This document shows, one piece after another, positions 1-7,731 of a stretch of 64,000 bases of DNA (positions within the stretch are counted from its first letter, which is position 1; the number at the start of each line of letters is the position of its first letter). Under the pieces are notes generated by a model that was given only the letters and a program-made list of their open reading frames with translations, did no database searches and was not told the DNA's origin. The stretch comes from Sphingomonas koreensis. GTDB lineage: Bacteria; Pseudomonadota; Alphaproteobacteria; Sphingomonadales; Sphingomonadaceae. A program made the position numbers and the translations under genes. The stretch lies in the NCBI GenBank assembly GCA_006438735.1, contig RCZF01000001.1, positions 992,001-1,056,000 on the forward strand, given 5' to 3'.

Positions 1-977
1 TCCCACACTTCGATCAGCCGATCGGGAATTTTCGCGATACGCGCCTTGACCTCGGCTTCGTCGCCGCGGCCGAGATATTCGAGCCCCACGTTGATGATGC
101 CGCCGGCGTTGATGACGTAATCGGGCGCGTAAAGGATGCCGCGGTCGTGCAGCCGCGCGCCGTCCTCGCGGGTCGCCAACTGATTGTTGGCGCCACCGGC
201 GATGACGGTCGTCTTAAGTTGCTCGATCGATGCCTCTGTGAGGATCGCGCCGAGCGCGTTGGGGCTGACGACATCGGCTTCGACGCCGAGAATCGAGTCC
301 GCCGCCACCGCTTCGCCGCCCAGCTCCTCGGCCAGCGCCTGCGCCTTGGCCGCATCGACGTCAGCCAGTGTCAGTCGCGCGCCGTCCTTCGCCAGCAGCC
401 GAGCGAGCCCGCCGCCGACCGAGCCGACGCCCTGGATCGCGACGTGAACGTCCTTCATCGCATTGGCGCCGAGCCCGCGCTTGGCCGCCGCCTTCACGCC
501 CAGATAGATGCCGAGCGCGGTGAAGGGCCCGGGATCGCCGCCGGCCGCGCCGCTCGCGACGGGCAGGCCCGAGACGTATTTCGTCTCGCCCGCGATCACC
601 TTCATGCGCGCTTCGGACATGCCGACGTCTTCCGCCGTCACATAACGCCCACCGAGCGATTCGACCGCACGGCCGAACGCCTTCAACTGGGCTTCGGTGA
701 TCGTGTCGCCGGTCTTGCCTGCAAGCACCACGCCCTTGCCGCCGCCCAATTCGAGCCCGGCCATCGCGTTCTTGAAGCTCATCCCGCGCGACAAGCGCAG
801 CCCATCGGTAATCGCCTGATCGCTGTCGGCATAATGCCAGAAGCGCACGCCACCCGCCGCCGGCCCGAGCTTGGTCGAATGCACCGCGATGACCGCGCTC
901 AACCCCGAATCGGGATCGGTGAACAGATGCACGCCCTCGTGAGCGTCGAAATCGGGGAAGCCCCAGCCGGTGGTCAT
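1..977 (-). CDS. Leucine (Glu/Leu/Phe/Val family) dehydrogenase, 3' end cut by window
   Basis: Catalyses NAD-dependent oxidative deamination of branched-chain amino acids to 2-oxo acids. The ATG at 977 opens a frame without stops to the window edge, about 325 residues, so only the last residues are missing. Visible motifs are the catalytic-lysine segment LELGGGKGVV near residue 75-85 and the nucleotide-binding glycine motif VAIQGVGSVGGGLA in the C-terminal Rossmann domain, followed by NALG and AGGANNQL stretches characteristic of leucine/valine dehydrogenases rather than the longer glutamate enzymes. It reads leftwards just after tRNA-His. The exact amino acid preference cannot be told from sequence alone. 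Confidence 0.9.
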   Translation of the reverse strand, partial: MTTGWGFPDFDAHEGVHLFTDPDSGLSAVIAVHSTKLGPAAGGVRFWHYADSDQAITDGLRLSRGMSFKNAMAGLELGGGKGVVLAGKTGDTITEAQLKAFGRAVESLGGRYVTAEDVGMSEARMKVIAGETKYVSGLPVASGAAGGDPGPFTALGIYLGVKAAAKRGLGANAMKDVHVAIQGVGSVGGGLARLLAKDGARLTLADVDAAKAQALAEELGGEAVAADSILGVEADVVSPNALGAILTEASIEQLKTTVIAGGANNQLATREDGARLHDRGILYAPDYVINAGGIINVGLEYLGRGDEAEVKARIAKIPDRLIEVW

Positions 978-1045
978 GATTGGTCCTTTGATCGGGCGGG
1001 GGAGCGGGCCGGCGCAGTGCTCAGCGCAGCTGAACCAGTAAGCGA

Positions 1046-1123
1046 TGGGGCGACCGACGGGACTTGAACCCGCAACTTCCGGCATCACAAGCCGACGCTC
1101 TAACCAATTGAACTACGGTCGCC
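1046..1123 (-). tRNA. tRNA-His (GTG)
   Basis: On the minus strand the cloverleaf is complete: acceptor GCGACCG paired with CGGTCGC, D-arm GTTC/GAGC, anticodon loop TTGTGAT with anticodon GTG, and T-arm GCGGG-TTCAAGT-CCCGT. An extra G (-1) precedes the acceptor stem, the discriminator is C73, and CCA is encoded at 1048-1046. G-1:C73 is the ordinary bacterial histidine identity pair. The gene lies between gspN and the leucine dehydrogenase on the same strand. Confidence 0.95.
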
Positions 1124-1169
1124 GCGAAGCCGCGGCCCTAGCGGGCCGGGCGGGCCAGCGTCAAGACCA

Positions 1170-1886
1170 TCAAAACTGCCCCTGCGCCGAAAGCAGATAG
1201 CCGCTTGGCGAAAGCTGGAAACCGGCAAGCTGCAATTTGGTCGCGAGCGCCGGGTCGCCGGTCTGCATCGACAGATCGGCGATGTAGCTACCGTCCTCGT
1301 GAAGCCGCAGCGCCAGGCTCTCGGTGCCGGCGGCGCTGGCGAGCGGCAGCAGCAGCGCATTGCCCTCGCAGCGCGCCGTGCCGCTCATCGCCTGCGGCAG
1401 CACGACGCCGCCGATCGCACCGGCCAGCGTCGCGCGGACGCGGCCCTCGGCGTGGTCGCACGCGCCATCGGCGAAGCGCACGCTGACATCGTCGAGATCG
1501 AGCCCGCTCACGGGCACCGCGCCAAAATTCCCGCCGCCGACGATGGTGGCGCTGAGATCATCGACGCCGACGCTGTGGCGCGACATGCCGATCGCACCAC
1601 GCAACGCCGTGTCGCCCGCCGCTGCAAGATCGACGCGGGCGCGCCCGACGAAGAGCTGGATCGGCGACAGCCGCGCCGCCAGATCGCCGAGATCGAGCTG
1701 GCCGGCATGCGCTTCATTGAGCGAGCCGAGCCACACGCTGCCGGTCACCCGCCGTGCCGTGACGCCGAGATCGGCGAGCCCGATCCAGCCCAGCGCCAGC
1801 CGCATCGGCAGCAACAGGATCAGCGCAACCAGGAACACCGCGCCGAACAAGGCGGCCGGGCCGGTGCGGAGCCGAATGCGTTTCAT
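1170..1886 (-). CDS. gspN: Type II secretion system protein N
   Basis: GspN is an inner-membrane accessory component of the type II secretion system with a single N-terminal anchor and a periplasmic body. The 238-residue product has a basic start, a hydrophobic segment at about residues 11-33, and a periplasmic region of repeated beta-type sequence ending in a short Gln-Phe tail, matching the family length of about 240-260. Its ATG overlaps the gspM stop by 4 bases (ATGA), and it is the last gene of the gspC-N operon. Identity rests mostly on position plus topology because GspN sequences vary widely. Confidence 0.85.
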   Translation of the reverse strand: MKRIRLRTGPAALFGAVFLVALILLLPMRLALGWIGLADLGVTARRVTGSVWLGSLNEAHAGQLDLGDLAARLSPIQLFVGRARVDLAAAGDTALRGAIGMSRHSVGVDDLSATIVGGGNFGAVPVSGLDLDDVSVRFADGACDHAEGRVRATLAGAIGGVVLPQAMSGTARCEGNALLLPLASAAGTESLALRLHEDGSYIADLSMQTGDPALATKLQLAGFQLSPSGYLLSAQGQF

Positions 1887-2362
1887 GCGCCCCTCTTCAT
1901 CAACGTCATGCGCGCCGATACCGTCTGATCGCCATTGTTGCTGACGTCGATCGTGGCGACGATCACGCCGGCGCCATCGAGATCGGCGATCCAGGAAAAC
2001 AACGCGCCGGGTCGCGCGGTCGGGATCGCGATCTGCACGCGGCCATCGCCCTGCGCATTGACGTCGGACAGCGCAAAGCCCGCGTCGCTCGCGCTCTGGC
2101 GGAGATAGTCGTCGAGCGGGCCGGGAATCGGCGCGGGATGCGATTGCTGCAGCGCCTTGACGGCATCGAGCCGCATTTCGGTATCGGCGAGACGCAACAC
2201 CGCATCGTTGAGCCGCGTGCGCGACGACGACAGGCCATCGGTCACCGGCGCGATCAAGCCGAACCAGAAGATCGTCACGACCAGCATCGCGACCATCGCC
2301 AGCAGCATCCGCCGCTCGCGCAGCGAACGCCCGTCGAACCAGGTCTTGAGCGCGGCGATCAC
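1883..2362 (-). CDS. gspM: Type II secretion system protein M
   Basis: GspM is a small bitopic inner-membrane protein that partners GspL in the assembly platform. The 159-residue product starts at a GTG that overlaps the gspL stop (GTGA, 2362-2359). The start gives a cytoplasmic segment WFDGRSLRERRMLLAM, a transmembrane helix at about residues 18-38, a short coiled-coil-like region, and a C-terminal ferredoxin-like domain (RVQIAIPTARPGALFSWIADL). The same frame stays open upstream to 3115 but that part is an arginine-rich shadow of gspL, so the GTG is chosen for its length and coupling. Confidence 0.88.
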   Translation of the reverse strand: MIAALKTWFDGRSLRERRMLLAMVAMLVVTIFWFGLIAPVTDGLSSSRTRLNDAVLRLADTEMRLDAVKALQQSHPAPIPGPLDDYLRQSASDAGFALSDVNAQGDGRVQIAIPTARPGALFSWIADLDGAGVIVATIDVSNNGDQTVSARMTLMKRGA

Positions 2363-3459
2363 GGCGTCACCGTCAGATCGCCGGCGACCTGCCCGGCATT
2401 GGCGGTGAACGGGCTGGCCTCGACGGTGAAGCCCATCGCCTCGATGCGATGCTTGAGATCGTTGGCCTGTGCCTCGCCTTGGGCCGTCACCGTCGCCTTC
2501 AGCGCGCCGGCGTCGTCGAACGCGAGCGCGGTAAGCTCGGTGCCGGGCACCGACTGCACCGCGCTGAACACCGCCGAGGCGGTCCGGCTGAAGCCCAGTC
2601 CGCCGCCGCGCAGGCTGGCGAGCCGCTCGTTGAGCTGGCGATCGGGATCGGTCACGGTCTGGCCCGGCGGCAGGCCCTGGCGCGCGAGCATGTCGGCGCG
2701 CGTTTCCAGCCCATCGGCGGCAATCGAATATTTCATGATGAGGATGAGGCTGATGAACAGCGTGGCGGTGAGGATCGCCACGCCGAGCCAAGCGAGCCGC
2801 CGGACCAGCGGCCAATCGATCGCGCGCCGCCGGCGCTTGGCGAAGGGGCCCTGACGCAGATCGAGCGCCGGGAACGCCGCGGCGGCGACGATCGCTGCCT
2901 CGAGGGCCTCGCGGTCGAGCGTTTCGGGGGGCGTGTCGCCGGTGATCAGCTCGGTCAGCCGCGCTTCGTCGGCAAAGCCGCTGGTGGCGCCGCGAACGAC
3001 GCCGTGGCCGGCGAGATCGGCGCGGACATAGCCTTCCTCGGGCCGCGGCAGCAGCATCGGCGCGGGCACCAGGGCGTCGGGATCCACGCCCTGCTCGGCA
3101 AGCGCGACGAGCCACGCGCGCATCGCCGCGACGCCGACCACGCCGATCGGCCGCTCCGCCGCGGCGTCCTCTCGCCCCACCGCGACATGCAGCTCGGCGA
3201 GCGGCGTCACGCTGGCCTCCCCCACCGCCAGACGCGCGGCGGCGACCGCCTGCGCGATCGAGCGGTCGGGCAGCGTCGCCCAGTGCAGCGTCACCCCCTC
3301 GGCCGGGGCGATCGCCACGGTGCGCGGCGGCGCGGCTTCGTCCGGCGACGGCACGGGGATGCCCTCGCCGCGTGCAACCACCGCGTCATCGTCGATCCGC
3401 AGCCAGCGCCATGCCGGATCGTCGCCGGCCGGGGGGAACAGGACAAGCGTCTCGCTCAT
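2359..3459 (-). CDS. gspL: Type II secretion system protein L
   Basis: GspL links the cytoplasmic ATPase GspE to the inner-membrane platform. The 366-residue protein has an N-terminal actin-like cytoplasmic domain (about residues 1-220), an arginine-rich stretch KRRRRAIDWP just before a transmembrane helix at about residues 238-260 (VAILTATLFISLILIM), and a periplasmic ferredoxin-like domain at the C terminus (ALKATVTAQGEAQANDLKHR). The length is typical. It overlaps gspK upstream and gspM downstream by 4 bases each, so translation is probably coupled along the operon. Confidence 0.92.
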   Translation of the reverse strand: MSETLVLFPPAGDDPAWRWLRIDDDAVVARGEGIPVPSPDEAAPPRTVAIAPAEGVTLHWATLPDRSIAQAVAAARLAVGEASVTPLAELHVAVGREDAAAERPIGVVGVAAMRAWLVALAEQGVDPDALVPAPMLLPRPEEGYVRADLAGHGVVRGATSGFADEARLTELITGDTPPETLDREALEAAIVAAAAFPALDLRQGPFAKRRRRAIDWPLVRRLAWLGVAILTATLFISLILIMKYSIAADGLETRADMLARQGLPPGQTVTDPDRQLNERLASLRGGGLGFSRTASAVFSAVQSVPGTELTALAFDDAGALKATVTAQGEAQANDLKHRIEAMGFTVEASPFTANAGQVAGDLTVTP

Positions 3460-4445
3460 GCCGGATCGCCCCAGGCGCGCGACACGATCTGCGCACGCTG
3501 GCCCGACGCATCGAGCAGCGCGTGCTGCGACAGCGCGGCGCCATCGAGCGTCACGTCGATATCGAGGTTGAACCAGTAAGTGCGCACGTCGGTCTGCGCC
3601 TTGGCGTCGTCGCTCGGCACCAGGCCGCCATTGAGCGACGGCAGGTTCCAGAAGGCCACGGTGCTGTCATAGCCGTCCGCCGGCCGCGCCAGCAGCAACG
3701 AGCGCGCCTTGCCAAGATCCATCGTATCGGGGAACAGCATGGCGAACAGCGGGGCATCCTCGGGTTGCAGCGTGTTGACGTTGATTTTCGACATTTCGGC
3801 CTTGGGCAGCGTGCAGATCCAGCGTTTCAGCTTGTCGTAGAGCTCGGGCGTCATGCCCGCCACGGCGCGAATTTCGGAAGGATCGGCCATCAAGGTGTTG
3901 GCGGTGCGATAGGGAATGTCCTTGCCGAGATAGGCGCTATCCTCGGCGCCGAGCGGCAGCGGGTTGGTGTCGCTGTCGATCCAGTCGGCAGTCGCCGCGG
4001 CGATCCCGTCGGCGCTCTGGCCGGGAATGCCGACCAGCTTCATCAGCCGCGCGAATTGGGTGATGTGATTAGGCTGCGCAACATAGACGCCGGGCGTCGT
4101 CGGCACGACGAGCCCATTGAGATTGAAACAATTGCCGCCGTCGGTGACGGTCAGCGTCGCCACCCCGCCGGGGATCGGCAGCGGATAGGGCTGGCCGCTC
4201 CAATTGCCCGCCAGTGTGGTGCGCGCGGCGTCTTCGGCGAGGATCGTATTGACGCGTTGCACCGCCAGTGTCTCGGCGGCGTAGGCGAAGGCGCGCGCCT
4301 GCTCGATCGCGACGCCGTTGACGGCGAGCCGTGTCGACAGCCGTAATTTCTCCAGCGCGCCCGCTGCCAGCACCGATATCACCGCGACGAGTAGCAACAC
4401 CGTCAGCAGCGCCGCGCCGCGCTCGCCTTCCTTAACCTGCCGCAC
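3456..4445 (-). CDS. gspK: Type II secretion minor pseudopilin GspK
   Basis: GspK is the large minor pseudopilin that caps the pseudopilus tip. The 329-residue product begins at a GTG and has a short basic leader ending ERG, with predicted cleavage G10/A11 before the hydrophobic segment AALLTVLLLVAVISVLAAGA. Residue +5 is threonine, not glutamate; absence of Glu5 is normal for the GspK branch. The large globular domain contains the NVNTLQPEDAPLFAMLF helix-hairpin-like stretch seen in the family. It overlaps gspJ by 14 bases and gspL by 4. Confidence 0.93.
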   Translation of the reverse strand: MRQVKEGERGAALLTVLLLVAVISVLAAGALEKLRLSTRLAVNGVAIEQARAFAYAAETLAVQRVNTILAEDAARTTLAGNWSGQPYPLPIPGGVATLTVTDGGNCFNLNGLVVPTTPGVYVAQPNHITQFARLMKLVGIPGQSADGIAAATADWIDSDTNPLPLGAEDSAYLGKDIPYRTANTLMADPSEIRAVAGMTPELYDKLKRWICTLPKAEMSKINVNTLQPEDAPLFAMLFPDTMDLGKARSLLLARPADGYDSTVAFWNLPSLNGGLVPSDDAKAQTDVRTYWFNLDIDVTLDGAALSQHALLDASGQRAQIVSRAWGDPA

Positions 4446-5133
4446 TATCGCCCCCCAATTCCTGCGGGATGCGATAGCCGGTGCCGACCAGAAAAAGCTC
4501 GCGAAAAGTGGGCCCGTCGGTGCGCGTGATGGTCATTTCGACGGCGTCGGGCAGTGGGCGATCGGGATTGCCGTCCCAATGATCGTTCCACGCCCCCGAA
4601 TAGCGATAGCGCAACCCAACCTGCGACACGCCGGTGAGAATCGCCGCGCTTGGGCCCGGCGCCGCGCCGTCGAGCATCGGATAAGCCACGCGCGTCAGCA
4701 CGCCGCTGTCGAGCCGGTATTCGACCTTTTGTTCGCTCGGCCGCGGCGCTTCGTCGATATTGGTCCAGCCGGCGCGCACGAAGCGCAGCATCGGCGTCTG
4801 ACCCGATCCGTTCGCGCCGGTGAAGATCGGCAGCATGTCGCCGCTCGCGTCGCGGGTCGATCGCGGGCGGACCTGCGCGAGATCGCCCGACAGGGCGGAA
4901 CCGAGCTGGTTGAATTGCGCAAGCTGCTGCAACTTGCCGTCGGTCGCGGCCTGCGCGCGGACGCTGAACGCCAGCAGCCCGACGCCCGCCGCGGCGAGCA
5001 GCGCGAAGATCAGCAGCGAAACCATCATCTCGACCAGCGTGAAGCCGTTTTCGGCGGAGCGCGCACGAGAAGCGAAGCCGTTTTCGGCGGAACGCGCACG
5101 ACGACTCGAGCTGGCGTGTTCGGCGCGCGTCAT
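4432..5133 (-). CDS. gspJ: Type II secretion minor pseudopilin GspJ with duplicated leader segment
   Basis: GspJ forms the tip complex with GspI and GspK. The 233-residue product carries the prepilin signal GFTLVEMMVSLL with predicted cleavage G30/F31 and Glu at +5. The leader is 30 residues, much longer than usual, because an 11-residue unit (RARSAENGF at 12-20 and again at 23-31) is repeated in tandem at the DNA level. Only the second copy continues into FTLVE; the first reads GFAS and cannot act as a processing site. Start and stop overlap gspI and gspK. The ATG at 5133 overlaps the gspI stop. Confidence 0.93.
   Translation of the reverse strand: MTRAEHASSSRRARSAENGFASRARSAENGFTLVEMMVSLLIFALLAAAGVGLLAFSVRAQAATDGKLQQLAQFNQLGSALSGDLAQVRPRSTRDASGDMLPIFTGANGSGQTPMLRFVRAGWTNIDEAPRPSEQKVEYRLDSGVLTRVAYPMLDGAAPGPSAAILTGVSQVGLRYRYSGAWNDHWDGNPDRPLPDAVEMTITRTDGPTFRELFLVGTGYRIPQELGGDSAAG
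5041..5101 (-). repeat. 33-bp tandem repeat in the gspJ leader
   Basis: Two copies of a segment starting GAAGCCGTTTTCGGCGGA on the plus strand, at 5041 and 5074, are spaced exactly 33 bp and match over 28 bases with one difference. A related copy (GAAACCGTTTTCGGCGGAAC) is at 6345 in gspG. On the coding strand it encodes RSAENGF, ending at the prepilin peptidase site. Confidence 0.9.
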
Positions 5134-5504
5134 GACGCCGTGCCCGGAGCCGGGGGCCGCACGATCATCAGCCGCGCGATCGGTGAGGCTGCCCCGTCCG
5201 CCACGGCGATGTCGATCCGGAACGCGCCGGCGTCGCCGAGCGGCTGGGTCTGCCGCGTCCAGGTCCAGGTGCGCCCGCCATTGCTTTCGGTGCCGGTGGT
5301 CGGGCCGAGCGCGGGCGGCTGGGCATCGGTCATCGTCTCCACTGCGACGTTGCGCGCGACCATTTCGGCGACCAGCGTCTCGTCGAGAATCCCGGTCGAG
5401 CGGATCGTCGCGCCCTCCAGCCGGATCAGCGCCATCGCGGCAAGGCTGAACACCGCCAGCGCTACCATCATCTCGATGAGGGTAAATCCCTTGTCCCTAG
5501 TCAT
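5130..5504 (-). CDS. gspI: Type II secretion minor pseudopilin GspI
   Basis: GspI is a minor pseudopilin that initiates the tip complex with GspJ and GspK. The product is 124 residues, with a very short leader MTRDKG, predicted cleavage G6/F7 and mature start FTLIEMMVALAVFSLAAMALI with Glu at +5. The C-terminal half has the WTWTRQTQPL strand and an IDIAV segment found in GspI. It overlaps gspH by 8 bases and gspJ by 4. Its leader is the short form, in contrast with the swollen leaders of GspG and GspJ in the same operon. Confidence 0.93.
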   Translation of the reverse strand: MTRDKGFTLIEMMVALAVFSLAAMALIRLEGATIRSTGILDETLVAEMVARNVAVETMTDAQPPALGPTTGTESNGGRTWTWTRQTQPLGDAGAFRIDIAVADGAASPIARLMIVRPPAPGTAS

Positions 5505-5973
5505 CGACGCGCACCTCGCCGCCGGCGCCGATATGCACCACCGCTGTTTCCGCGCCGCGCTCGAGCCGCAGGTCGAGTGGCTGATCGGCCAGCCCGGTCG
5601 AATCGAAGATCACCCGTTGACGCGCCTGGCCGGTGAGCGCGGGGCGAACGCCCTGCCCCCATTGCGTGACGCGCAGCGTGCTGTCGGGCATCGGCTGCCA
5701 GCCGTCGCGGCTGCGCAGATCGAAACCATAGCCGCCCGGTGCGACCCACACGCTCGTCGTCCGCGCATTGAGGATCGCGGCGTCATGCGCCACGCGGACG
5801 CGCGCGGCGAAGCGATCGGCCTGATCGACCAGCCGCCCGCGCGGATCGGGCATGGCGAGCACCACCGCCGCCGATGCGAGCCCGATGATCGTGATCACCA
5901 CCATCAACTCGATCAGCGTGAACCCGCTCTCCCTATGACGGGGCGGTTTATTGCCAGCTGCCAATATCGGCAT
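5497..5973 (-). CDS. gspH: Type II secretion minor pseudopilin GspH
   Basis: GspH is a minor pseudopilin of the tip region. With the ATG at 5973 the product is 158 residues; a GTG at 5979 in frame is an alternative. The leader ends RHRESG with predicted cleavage G17/F18, and the mature protein starts FTLIELMVVITIIGLASAAV with Glu at +5. The globular part contains the RVAHDAAILNARTTSVWV segment typical of GspH/FimT domains. The gene overlaps the end of gspG by 26 bases in another frame. Confidence 0.92.
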   Translation of the reverse strand: MPILAAGNKPPRHRESGFTLIELMVVITIIGLASAAVVLAMPDPRGRLVDQADRFAARVRVAHDAAILNARTTSVWVAPGGYGFDLRSRDGWQPMPDSTLRVTQWGQGVRPALTGQARQRVIFDSTGLADQPLDLRLERGAETAVVHIGAGGEVRVDD

Positions 5974-6508
5974 CGACACCTTCGCCGCCTTCCTTGCCGT
6001 CCGCGCCGTCGGACCAGACGTCGGCCTCGCTATGCTGCCCCGGCGCCGCGTAGAGATAAGGCCGCCCCCACGGATCGGCCGGCAGCTTCTTGATATAGCC
6101 GCCAGTTTGATATTTCGACGGATCGGCGGAGGACGGCGCCTTGACCAGCGCCTGCAGCCCGTCGCTCGTGCTCGGATAATGGAGGTTCTGCAGGCGATAC
6201 ATTTCCAGCGCCTGCTCGATCGTCGAGATATCGCTCTTGGTCTTTTCGATCCGCGCCTTGTCGCCCATCGGAATGACGTTGAACGCCACGATCGCCGCGA
6301 GCAGCCCGATGATGACGATGACCACCATCAGCTCGACCAGCGTGAAACCGTTTTCGGCGGAACGCCTTAAGGGCGTGAAGCCATCGTCGTCATCCCCGCG
6401 CAAGCGGGGACCCAGCTCCTGAGGTTCGTGCTCGAAGCAACAGTCGGGAGATGGATCCCCGCTTTCGCGGGGATGACGGACGGAAAATTTCGACATAACG
6501 AACCTCAT
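5948..6508 (-). CDS. gspG: Type II secretion major pseudopilin GspG with repeat-derived leader
   Basis: GspG is the major pseudopilin that polymerises into the piston-like fibre. The mature part is standard: FTLVELMVVIVIIGLLAAIV with Glu at +5, then the conserved LPADPWGRPYLYAAPG block and a C-terminal calcium-site region (WSDGADGKEGGEG). The leader is abnormal: from the ATG at 6508 (overlapping the gspF stop, ATGA) it is 54 residues, against the usual 5-10. Residues about 11-40 are encoded by a palindromic repeat (HPRESGDPS ... GPRLRGDD). A second ATG at 6496 gives a 50-residue leader. No shorter in-frame ATG exists between the repeat and the cleavage site, so the repeat should be translated. 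Confidence 0.92.
   Translation of the reverse strand: MRFVMSKFSVRHPRESGDPSPDCCFEHEPQELGPRLRGDDDDGFTPLRRSAENGFTLVELMVVIVIIGLLAAIVAFNVIPMGDKARIEKTKSDISTIEQALEMYRLQNLHYPSTSDGLQALVKAPSSADPSKYQTGGYIKKLPADPWGRPYLYAAPGQHSEADVWSDGADGKEGGEGVDADIGSWQ
6388..6478. repeat. Palindromic repeat element inside gspG
   Basis: Two oppositely oriented arms, CGTCATCCCCGCG... and ...CGCGGGGATGACG, flank a centre of about 25 bp. Each arm itself holds a CCCCGC/GCGGGG hairpin. It belongs to the same family as the elements at 29102, 36423, 45931 and 51443, but this copy is inside a reading frame. Its length keeps the gspG frame open. Confidence 0.9.
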
Positions 6509-7731
6509 TGGCCGGCCAGCGTTTCGAGCTGGAGGATGGGCAGCAGGATGGATAGCACGATCGTCGCGACGACGCCGCCCATCAACACGATGATCAGCGG
6601 TTCGAGCAGCGACAGCGCGGTCGCGGTGAAGCGATCGAACTCGCGTTCGAGGTAATCGGCGGCGCGCTCGAGCATTTCGTCGAGCCGCCCCGCCGCTTCG
6701 CCCGACGCCGCCAGATACGTCAGCAATGGCGGAAAGACGTCGCTGCGCCGCATCGCCGCCGACAAGCTGCCGCCGCCGCGAATCGATTCGACGATCTCGT
6801 CGGTGGCGAGCCGCAGCCGCGCGTTCTTGATCGTGCTGGCGGTCAGGTTCAGCCCTTCGAGCAACGGTAGTCGGCTGGCGACCATGGTCGAGAGCGTGCG
6901 CGCCATCCGGGCCGCGTGGAGATCGCGCAACAAGCGTCCGAGCAGCGGAATCCGCAACAGCCAGCTGTCGAACGCGAGCTTGACCGAGGGCTCCTTGAGC
7001 GCACGCCAGGCGATCGCCACCGCCCCCGCCAGGATGATCGCCAGCAGCCACCAATAACCGACGAGGAAATGCGACACGGCCATCACCAGCCGCGTGAGGA
7101 ACGGCAGCGTCTGCCCTACGGTGTCGAATTGCTCGACGACCTGTGGCACGACGAAGATCATCAATGCCCCAACCACGCCCATCGCGACGATCGCGAGGAT
7201 CGTCGGATAGGCCATCGTCGTGATCAGCTTGCCGCGAATTTCGGCCTGCCGTTCTAGCAGCGACGACAGCCGATCGAGGATCGTCGGCAGGCTGCCCGAA
7301 CTCTCGCCGGCCGAAACCATCGCCCGGTAGAGCGGTGGAAAGCTCTTCGCCTCGCGCCCCATCGCCTCTGACAGCCGCCGCCCTTCGACGACGCCGGCAT
7401 GCACCGCGCTGACGATCTCGCGGACCTGCTCCTGCTCGGTCTGGCGCGTGATCGTGCGCAGCGATTCCTCAAGCGGGCTGACGCGGTTGAGCGTGGCCAG
7501 CTGGCGCGTGAACAACGTCAACTGCTTGCCGGACATCTTGCGCCGCGTGAGGCTCGGCATCGACAACAGCGCCTTGCCCTTGGGCGGCGGGCCCGATCCC
7601 GGCTCGATGCGAACGACATAGAGCTTGCGCGCATCGAGGTTGGTGCGTGCGTCGTCGATCGTTTCGGCGGCGATATGGCCGCGCTTTTCGTGCCCGCGCG
7701 TGTCGATCGCGAGGAAATCGAAATCAGCCAT
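6505..7731 (-). CDS. gspF: Type II secretion inner-membrane platform protein GspF
   Basis: GspF is the polytopic core of the assembly platform that pairs with the GspE ATPase. The 408-residue product has two repeated GspF domains, each opening with a helical cytoplasmic part (LTLFTRQLATLNRVSPLEESL near residue 73; ARMARTLSTMVASRLPLLEGL near residue 275), and three hydrophobic helices: about 170-190, 215-240 and the C-terminal LLEPLIIVLMGGVVATIVLSILLPI. The length is standard. It overlaps gspE by 8 bases and gspG by 4. Confidence 0.96.
   Translation of the reverse strand: MADFDFLAIDTRGHEKRGHIAAETIDDARTNLDARKLYVVRIEPGSGPPPKGKALLSMPSLTRRKMSGKQLTLFTRQLATLNRVSPLEESLRTITRQTEQEQVREIVSAVHAGVVEGRRLSEAMGREAKSFPPLYRAMVSAGESSGSLPTILDRLSSLLERQAEIRGKLITTMAYPTILAIVAMGVVGALMIFVVPQVVEQFDTVGQTLPFLTRLVMAVSHFLVGYWWLLAIILAGAVAIAWRALKEPSVKLAFDSWLLRIPLLGRLLRDLHAARMARTLSTMVASRLPLLEGLNLTASTIKNARLRLATDEIVESIRGGGSLSAAMRRSDVFPPLLTYLAASGEAAGRLDEMLERAADYLEREFDRFTATALSLLEPLIIVLMGGVVATIVLSILLPILQLETLAGQ

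Noticed and set aside
147..1067. Long plus-strand frame opposite the leucine dehydrogenase
   Set aside because: Arg/His/Ala-rich antisense shadow of a clear gene; typical of GC-rich DNA.
2363..3115. N-terminal extension of gspM
   Set aside because: The open frame upstream of the GTG is an out-of-frame reading of gspL.
4318..6093. 591-codon plus-strand frame across gspK-gspG
   Set aside because: Spans the opposite strand of four clearly recognisable pseudopilin genes; no domain in its translation.
6509..7054. Longer gspG frame reaching into gspF
   Set aside because: Out-of-frame reading of gspF; the ATG overlapping the gspF stop is the natural start.
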